DNA of 64,000 nt from M55B112 sp040903745 (lineage in GTDB: Bacteria > Bacteroidota > Bacteroidia > Bacteroidales > GCA-2748055), in the NCBI GenBank assembly GCA_040903745.1, contig JBBDUV010000072.1:46292-110291 (forward strand), written 5' to 3'. How positions within the stretch are numbered: the stretch's first letter is position 1; each line of letters opens with the position of its first letter. Under the pieces are notes generated by a model, which was not told the DNA's origin, did no database searches, and saw only the letters and a program-made list of their open reading frames with translations. Positions 59,731-64,000 of the stretch are shown piece after piece. The position numbers were made by a program, and so were the translations under genes.

Positions 59731-60366
59731 ATGGCAAAAAGAGAATTACAAGAGGTTAATGCAGGATCAATGGCCGATATTGCCTTCCTGTTGCTGATCT
59801 TCTTCCTGGTTGCCACTACAATGGATGTTGATTCGGGACTTACGCGGCTTCTACCTCCCATTCCTGAAGAAGAAGAGGAGATGGAAGTCCAGGTCAAGAA
59901 AAGAAATGTCCTTGTAGTACTTATAAACAGGAACGACCAGTTAATGGTCAGAGGCGAATTTGGAACCCGGATAGATGAGCTGAAGAATATAACTATGGAG
60001 TTCTTTACCAATCCGAACAACGATCCGGATCTTCCCGAAAAGGAAGATGCAGAGATTCAGTTTCCCCCTGGATCATCACCGCTTATCCCGGCCGACGGAA
60101 TCTGGAGGGGAAAAGTCTCCAAAGGCGTTATATCTCTACAAAATGACAGGTCAACAACGTATCGGCAATACCTGCTGGTACAAAACGAACTGGTCGCTGC
60201 TGTGAATCAACTCCGAAAGGATTTTTGCAAATTATATTTTGATAAAGATTTCGATCAGCTTAACATGAACAGTCCAACAGAAAAGGAGATTTCCGAAGCA
60301 ATCAGGAAAGTTTACAAAATGAACATCTCAGAGGCGGAACCAAAAAATATAGGAGGGCTCAGGTAA
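59731..60366 (+). CDS. exbD: ExbD/TolR-type biopolymer transport protein 1
   Basis: A 211-residue ExbD protein: a short cytosolic N-terminus (MAKRELQEVNAGSMADIAFL), one membrane helix (IAFLLLIFFLVATTMDVDSG) with the conserved Asp16 that carries protons, and a periplasmic domain. It lies in the motor operon and its stop overlaps the next start by one base (TAATG). Longer than E. coli ExbD (141 residues) through a bigger periplasmic part, as usual in Bacteroidetes. Confidence 0.92.
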   Translation: MAKRELQEVNAGSMADIAFLLLIFFLVATTMDVDSGLTRLLPPIPEEEEEMEVQVKKRNVLVVLINRNDQLMVRGEFGTRIDELKNITMEFFTNPNNDPDLPEKEDAEIQFPPGSSPLIPADGIWRGKVSKGVISLQNDRSTTYRQYLLVQNELVAAVNQLRKDFCKLYFDKDFDQLNMNSPTEKEISEAIRKVYKMNISEAEPKNIGGLR

Positions 60367-60860
60367 TGTCTAAATTCAAAAAGAAAAAAGGAACCGGCGC
60401 ACAGAAGATCAATACCGCTTCTCTGCCCGATATCATCTTCATGCTGCTGTTCTTCTTCATGGTATCAACAACCATGAGAGAAACAGAGGTGCAGGTGCAG
60501 GTAAAACCTACTGAGGTCTCTGAAGTTAAAAAACTAGAACAGAAAAAGCTTGTCAGCTATATATATATCGGACGACCAATGAGACAGCTACAGGCTATGT
60601 ATGGTTCAGAGCCCATGATACAGTTAAACGATAAGTTGGTAAACGAGGAGGGAATTCCCACCGAATCAGTACAGGATTTTGTTTTGTTCGAGCGTGAAAA
60701 ACTACCGGAAGTGGATAAGCCCAGGATGGTGATGTCGCTCAGAATTGACCAGGATATTCCGATGGGCAAGGTGGATGATGTAAAGCAGGCGCTGCGACAA
60801 GCAAAAGCTTTGATCATCAATTACTCAGCACGTAAGGATCATAAGGAAAAAGGTCGCTGA
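60366..60860 (+). CDS. exbD: ExbD/TolR-type biopolymer transport protein 2
   Basis: A 164-residue second ExbD: basic start MSKFKKKKGTGAQKINTASL, helix PDIIFMLLFFFMVSTTMRE with the conserved Asp in SLPDIIF, and a periplasmic domain ending in DDVKQALRQAKALIINYSAR. Two unequal ExbD proteins in one operon suggest a hetero-dimer in the channel. The intrinsic terminator at 60886 closes the operon. Confidence 0.92.
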   Translation: MSKFKKKKGTGAQKINTASLPDIIFMLLFFFMVSTTMRETEVQVQVKPTEVSEVKKLEQKKLVSYIYIGRPMRQLQAMYGSEPMIQLNDKLVNEEGIPTESVQDFVLFEREKLPEVDKPRMVMSLRIDQDIPMGKVDDVKQALRQAKALIINYSARKDHKEKGR

Positions 60861-60885
60861 CAAATACTTCAAACGTTTTTAATTG

Positions 60886-60919
60886 AATAAGTCATTCTTA
60901 GGGATGGCTTATTTTTTTT
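60886..60919 (+). terminator. Intrinsic terminator of the exb operon
   Basis: AATAAGTCAT pairs with ATGGCTTATT (10 bp, one T-G) over an 8-nt loop, with eight T at 60912-60919. It begins 25 bp after the exbD2 stop and overlaps the 3' end of the convergent gene at 60909. Confidence 0.85.
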
Positions 60920-61136
60920 CTTTCGGCCTGAATGTGCTCCTGTAATGATAGACCGTTCGCAGGAGTAAAAAAACAACTGCCATACCCACCATACCAGCCG
61001 CGATAAACCTGAATGCACCGGGAAATTCAATCATCGCTACCAGCGACAGAAGGAACAGGAGCGCTGTTATTATGCCGATGACCAACATGGCATTCCTGTA
61101 AATTCTGTCATTCCTGCCTCCTTTATCACCTTTCAT
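60909..61136 (-). CDS. Small two-helix membrane protein
   Basis: A 75-residue protein from ATG 61136 (MKGDKGGRNDRIYRNAMLVI) with two membrane helices (about residues 16-36 and 43-61) and a basic tail RSTFRPKEKK. It starts 7 bp after the response regulator stop and belongs to the rprXY-like operon. The frame is open to 61163, overlapping the regulator. No family recognised; a role in sensing by the kinase is only a guess from position. Confidence 0.65.
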   Translation of the reverse strand: MKGDKGGRNDRIYRNAMLVIGIITALLFLLSLVAMIEFPGAFRFIAAGMVGMAVVFLLLRTVYHYRSTFRPKEKK

Positions 61137-61143
61137 GCTGCCA

Positions 61144-61845
61144 CTACTCCGCATCATCAACAACCAGTTTGTAACCCTTACCGTGTACGTTGATAATCTG
61201 TACCCTGGGATCCTCTTTGAGGTATTTCCTTAGTTTGGTTATATAGACATCCATGCTCCTCGCATTAAAGTAATTGTCGTCAAACCATATTGCCTTCAGT
61301 GCAAAATTTCGCTCAAGCACCTCATTCATATTATTGCAAAGCAACTTCAACAAGTCAGTCTCCTTGGTAGTAAGTTTCTGGATTTTTACGCCTATCGACA
61401 GCTGCTGCCTTTTTACATCAAAAATATACTTTCCTATCTCCCAGATTTTCTTCTCCTCTCCCATTTTTCCTTTTGTTCTCCGCAAAATCGCCTCAATCCT
61501 GAATAACAGCTCCTCCATACTGAAAGGTTTGGTTATATAATCGTCGGCTCCCCTGCTGAATCCCTCCAGTATATCATTCTTCATTGATTTCGCTGTAAGA
61601 AAGATTATAGGAATTTTACTGTTCATAACCCTCACATCCGTTGCAAGTGAAAACCCGTCTTTCACCGGCATCATCACATCGAAGATGCATAAATCGTAAT
61701 GGTACTGCTCGAAATAACGAAAGGCCTTATCACCATTGGTTACCCAATCAGTTTCGAAATTTTTGGCCTGCAGGTATTCCTGTAGCAAAGATCCCAGGTT
61801 CTCATCATCTTCAGCCAACAGGACGCGAATTTTTATCTCTTTCAT
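61144..61845 (-). CDS. rprY: OmpR-family response regulator, RprY-like
   Basis: A 233-residue regulator. The receiver domain has the acidic pair in LLAEDDENL (Asp13/14), phospho-acceptor Asp56 in LCIFDVMMPVKDGF, and Lys106 in DDYITKPFSMEELL. The C-terminal winged helix is of OmpR type (LTTKETDLLKLLCNNMNEVL, then YFNARSMDVYITKLRKYL and IINVHGKGYKLVV). The sequence resembles RprY of Bacteroides fragilis. It follows the kinase gene by 2 bp, so the two are one operon. Four 10-bp-spaced repeats upstream of the operon may be its own binding sites. Confidence 0.88.
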   Translation of the reverse strand: MKEIKIRVLLAEDDENLGSLLQEYLQAKNFETDWVTNGDKAFRYFEQYHYDLCIFDVMMPVKDGFSLATDVRVMNSKIPIIFLTAKSMKNDILEGFSRGADDYITKPFSMEELLFRIEAILRRTKGKMGEEKKIWEIGKYIFDVKRQQLSIGVKIQKLTTKETDLLKLLCNNMNEVLERNFALKAIWFDDNYFNARSMDVYITKLRKYLKEDPRVQIINVHGKGYKLVVDDAE

Positions 61846-61847
61846 GA

Positions 61848-63401
61848 CTACTGCTTTTCATGGATTGGTATGGAAATATCAAATTTTGTTCCTTTGTTTA
61901 ATTCACTCGACAAATTGATGGATCCCTCATGGTGATCTACAATGAGTTTAACATAGCTCAAACCGAGCCCGAATCCCTTCACATCATGAACATTGCCTGT
62001 CGACACCCTGTAAAACCTGTCAAACACCTTCTTCTGGTTATCCTTGCTGATCCCTACACCGTTGTCCTTCACACTAAACCTGAAATCTTTCTTAGTATTT
62101 GTCATGTGAATAGTAATATCAGGAGCTCCCTGACTATATTTAATTGCATTATCCAGAAGATTGGTAACCACATTCATCAGGTGAACTTTATCTCCATATA
62201 CGGCATCACAAGTCGATTCGTCTTTAATTTCCATCTTTCCGTTCTGATTTTCCACCTGCAATTTAAAATTTTGAACAACTGTGGTGATGATCTCATTCAT
62301 ACCAACCTCTTTCTTCTTCAGTACAAGATGACCCTGGTCAAGAACTGCCATCTGTAAAACGCGTTCAACCTGATAGCCAAGTCGCTTGCTTTCGGCCTGT
62401 ATTATCCGCGAAATATGTCCGGAGTTCTTTTTTTCAGCAGGGATGCTCTGATCATTCAGCATCTGGGAAGCCAGACTTATGGTTGAAATCGGAGTTTTCA
62501 ATTCATGAGTCATGTTGTTCACAAAATCATTCTTAATATCCGATAACCGTTTCTGTCTAAAAATGACATAAAGGGCAAAAGTGAAGAGGATAATCATCAG
62601 AATTGTCAGCACCAGTGTAGAAAACACGAGAAATCCAAGAGAAGTTCTAACCAGCTCTTTCTGACCGGGGAAATATAAATAGAGATAGGTCTCTTCATTG
62701 ATGATCTCATCGCTCAGCAACAATGTCCGGAAATAATAACAATCTGTCTCTTTGTTAAAATCCTTTGAGGAGTAGATCTCTTTTCTTCCATCCCTGATCA
62801 CGGTGTATTCATAATCCAGGTTGATTCCACGATCAATCAGGTACCTGGACAATACTTTCTCAAGTTGATTCTGGTCAATTCTCTTATCAAAGGAGACATT
62901 TTCCAACAACATTTTTTTCATGATGGTTGCCACCATAACCTGCTGATCCTTCAGTGAACTCGCGAGTTTCTTTCTGCTCTCCTCATCCTGGTAACCCGTA
63001 ATATCAATCGTATCCACGACCCCACCATCCTGATGAGTAATAACAATGACTGAATCGCCAACGATTTCAGCCATCTCCCCCTCTCCTTCAGGCCCGAAAG
63101 TAATGCTGCTGTTTACTCCGCTATCCCAATGGATAAAGGGGTTCTTTATATCAGGATCAACAAGCCAACCGAAATCCGGCTCTTCCGACAGCTTCTCTTC
63201 AATAATGTCATTCATTCTCCTCTTTGTATAGTATTGGTCGAGATGACGGGAGACATCGGTTAGTGTAGAATTGACCAACTGTTGAAATTGCCTGTCCTTC
63301 AACTCAACTGCACTTTGTATCCATCTAACCTGAATGAAGATCAGACCCAATAAGGTGAGGCTCAATGCAACTGTCAATATCCATAATACACGTTTGCTCA
63401 T
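61848..63401 (-). CDS. rprX: Sensor histidine kinase, RprX-like
   Basis: A 517-residue membrane kinase. Helices at about residues 5-26 and 254-281 enclose a periplasmic sensor of some 225 residues. The phospho-acceptor is His299 in NNMTHELKTPISTISLASQM; the ATPase domain has NVVTNLLDNAIKYSQG (N box), VKDNGVGISKDNQKKVFDRF (G1/F) and GFGLGLSYVKLIVDHHEGSI (G2). It forms a pair with the RprY-like regulator 2 bp downstream. A consensus -7 box ends 4 nt before the ATG. Confidence 0.9.
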   Translation of the reverse strand: MSKRVLWILTVALSLTLLGLIFIQVRWIQSAVELKDRQFQQLVNSTLTDVSRHLDQYYTKRRMNDIIEEKLSEEPDFGWLVDPDIKNPFIHWDSGVNSSITFGPEGEGEMAEIVGDSVIVITHQDGGVVDTIDITGYQDEESRKKLASSLKDQQVMVATIMKKMLLENVSFDKRIDQNQLEKVLSRYLIDRGINLDYEYTVIRDGRKEIYSSKDFNKETDCYYFRTLLLSDEIINEETYLYLYFPGQKELVRTSLGFLVFSTLVLTILMIILFTFALYVIFRQKRLSDIKNDFVNNMTHELKTPISTISLASQMLNDQSIPAEKKNSGHISRIIQAESKRLGYQVERVLQMAVLDQGHLVLKKKEVGMNEIITTVVQNFKLQVENQNGKMEIKDESTCDAVYGDKVHLMNVVTNLLDNAIKYSQGAPDITIHMTNTKKDFRFSVKDNGVGISKDNQKKVFDRFYRVSTGNVHDVKGFGLGLSYVKLIVDHHEGSINLSSELNKGTKFDISIPIHEKQ

Positions 63402-63405
63402 AACA

Positions 63406-63413
63406 CAAAGATA
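63406..63413 (-). promoter_or_regulatory. rprX promoter -7 box
   Basis: TATCTTTG on the minus strand matches TAnnTTTG exactly. Only four bases separate it from the ATG at 63401, so the transcript would start at or within the start codon (leaderless). Confidence 0.55.
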
Positions 63414-63442
63414 GCGCTACTTTAACAACCACAATCAACAGG

Positions 63443-63477
63443 TTAACAATCTTTAACATCTGTTAAGTCTTGCTAAC
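63443..63477. promoter_or_regulatory. Candidate response-regulator operator: four repeats at 10-bp spacing
   Basis: On the + strand TTAAC, TTAAC, TTAAG and CTAAC begin at 63443, 63453, 63463 and 63473. They lie 30-64 bp upstream of the rprX -7 box and next to the divergent box at 63490. OmpR-family regulators bind direct repeats 10-11 bp apart, so these may be RprY sites. Confidence 0.5.
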
Positions 63478-63489
63478 TGTTTTCTGTCG

Positions 63490-63497
63490 TACATTTG
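63490..63497 (+). promoter_or_regulatory. Divergent -7 box on the + strand
   Basis: TACATTTG matches TAnnTTTG. A transcript from about 63504 would meet the hairpin at 63579-63614 after about 110 nt and contains no reading frame of note. Confidence 0.4.
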
Positions 63498-63578
63498 TTA
63501 TGTCATCAAATCGTTGATTTCGACCAGGCTTGAGTCAGCGGTCAGACATAAATACAGGTTTAGGTTTAGGGTGCGATT

Positions 63579-63614
63579 AAAGGGGTTGCCGGCATAAAGC
63601 AGGCAGCCCCTTTT
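63579..63614. terminator. Strong hairpin terminator
   Basis: AAAGGGGTTGCC pairs with GGCAGCCCCTTT (12 bp, one T-G) over an 11-nt loop. On the minus strand it lies 10 nt after the stop of the gene at 63624; on the + strand the stem ends in four T and would close a transcript from the box at 63490. Confidence 0.65.
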
Positions 63615-63623
63615 ACATGCTCC

Positions 63624-64000
63624 CTACCAAAGATGCAGTCGCTCCTTTTCCTTGATCCTCCGAAGATCCACCGGCACACACAATCTTATACCCTCTGTTT
63701 TAATGATGCTGCCAATAAGCTCATCAATCTCGTTGGTCACCACATCTCCCTGGATATGCAAAACATAATCAATATTTTTAAGGTCTGACAAAAAATAACC
63801 TGAGGAGGGCCGGTTGCTGATTAATCGGTATGTAACCATTTTATTTTCATCATAATAAGCAAATAGGGATACCTCCTGCTGTTGATTTATTTTACTGTTA
63901 AAAACAACCAGATCATCTCCTTTTATAAAGGATGTACCAAGCTGCTGGTTGATCAGCCAGCATAGCTTATAATCAGGTTCATCGGAGGCAATCCCCAGCA
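63624..64000 (-). CDS. IPExxxVDY-family protein, N-terminus outside window
   Basis: The frame is open from the window edge, so the start is missing; 125 codons are visible to the stop at 63624. The reading LGIASDEPDYKLCWLINQQL, GTSFIKGDDLVVFNSK, VSLFAYYDENKMVTYRLISN and DLKNIDYVLHIQGD fits the small IPExxxVDY family of Bacteroidetes, named for a motif in the part not seen or just before it. Its function is unknown; in many genomes of the phylum it stands next to pyruvate kinase and acpP/fabF/rnc. The internal ATG at 63839 is not the true start. Confidence 0.72.
   Translation of the reverse strand, partial: LGIASDEPDYKLCWLINQQLGTSFIKGDDLVVFNSKINQQQEVSLFAYYDENKMVTYRLISNRPSSGYFLSDLKNIDYVLHIQGDVVTNEIDELIGSIIKTEGIRLCVPVDLRRIKEKERLHLW

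Overview
The window is a 64-kb piece of a Bacteroidetes chromosome, most likely from the order Bacteroidales or Marinilabiliales and assembled from a draft or metagenome. The evidence is the reading of the proteins: a Bacteroidetes-type division cluster that ends in an FtsZ with the NSYLHDNVD tail, an FtsI with a C-terminal PASTA domain, an RprX/RprY-like two-component pair, an IPExxxVDY-family protein, PlsC-like and GNAT-like acyltransferases of the glycine-lipid type, and many promoters with the Bacteroidetes -7 box TAnnTTTG instead of sigma-70 hexamers. Two runs of exactly 100 N (50728-50827, 52193-52292) are scaffold gaps, and both sit inside repeat arrays.

Layout. 1-2348: two AT-rich surface lipoproteins, the first cut by the window edge. 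2599-4573: folate genes pabC and pabB. 4612-5433: a DUF433/DUF5615 toxin-antitoxin pair and the 3' remnant of a transposase. 5555-16769 (+): mfd, a 20-bp tandem repeat, then an envelope operon coaX, outer-membrane protein, TPR protein, lptC, small membrane protein, CNNM/CBS protein, and a promoter followed by a PpiD/SurA-type isomerase. 16803-32152 (-): the division and cell-wall cluster mraZ, rsmH, ftsL, ftsI, murE, mraY, murD, ftsW, murG, murC, ftsQ, ftsA, ftsZ, with a four-unit MraZ operator in front. 32344-34242 (+): acyltransferase pair. 34451-40176: amidophosphoribosyltransferase-like protein, SPOR protein, membrane protein, a soluble histidine kinase with a four-cysteine PAS domain, YebC and a LiaF-like protein. 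40696-49531: miaB, a lipoprotein, STAS protein, aspS, tadA, aroA and proline dehydrogenase. 49694-52368: repeat-rich stretch around dprA. 52389-57864: phosphohexomutase, gdhA, tatD, ansA. 57986-60860: tRNA-Ser and an ExbB/ExbD transport-energising operon. 60909-63401: the rprXY-like operon. 63624-64000: an IPExxxVDY-family protein cut by the right edge.

How it fits together. Most genes are ordinary core functions: peptidoglycan precursor synthesis and septation, LPS export and outer-membrane folding, membrane lipid synthesis, tRNA modification and charging, and amino-acid catabolism (proline to glutamate to 2-oxoglutarate, asparagine to aspartate). No complete new system such as a defence island, CRISPR array or secretion locus was seen. 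The unusual parts are smaller: long hydrophilic low-complexity insertions in three core enzymes (AroA, MiaB, PabB); a second, diverged copy of the aspS 3' end 1.6 kb from the real one; several exact-period repeat arrays and palindromic operators; and a histidine kinase with a cysteine cluster in its sensor domain. All identifications come from reading the sequence; no database search was run.
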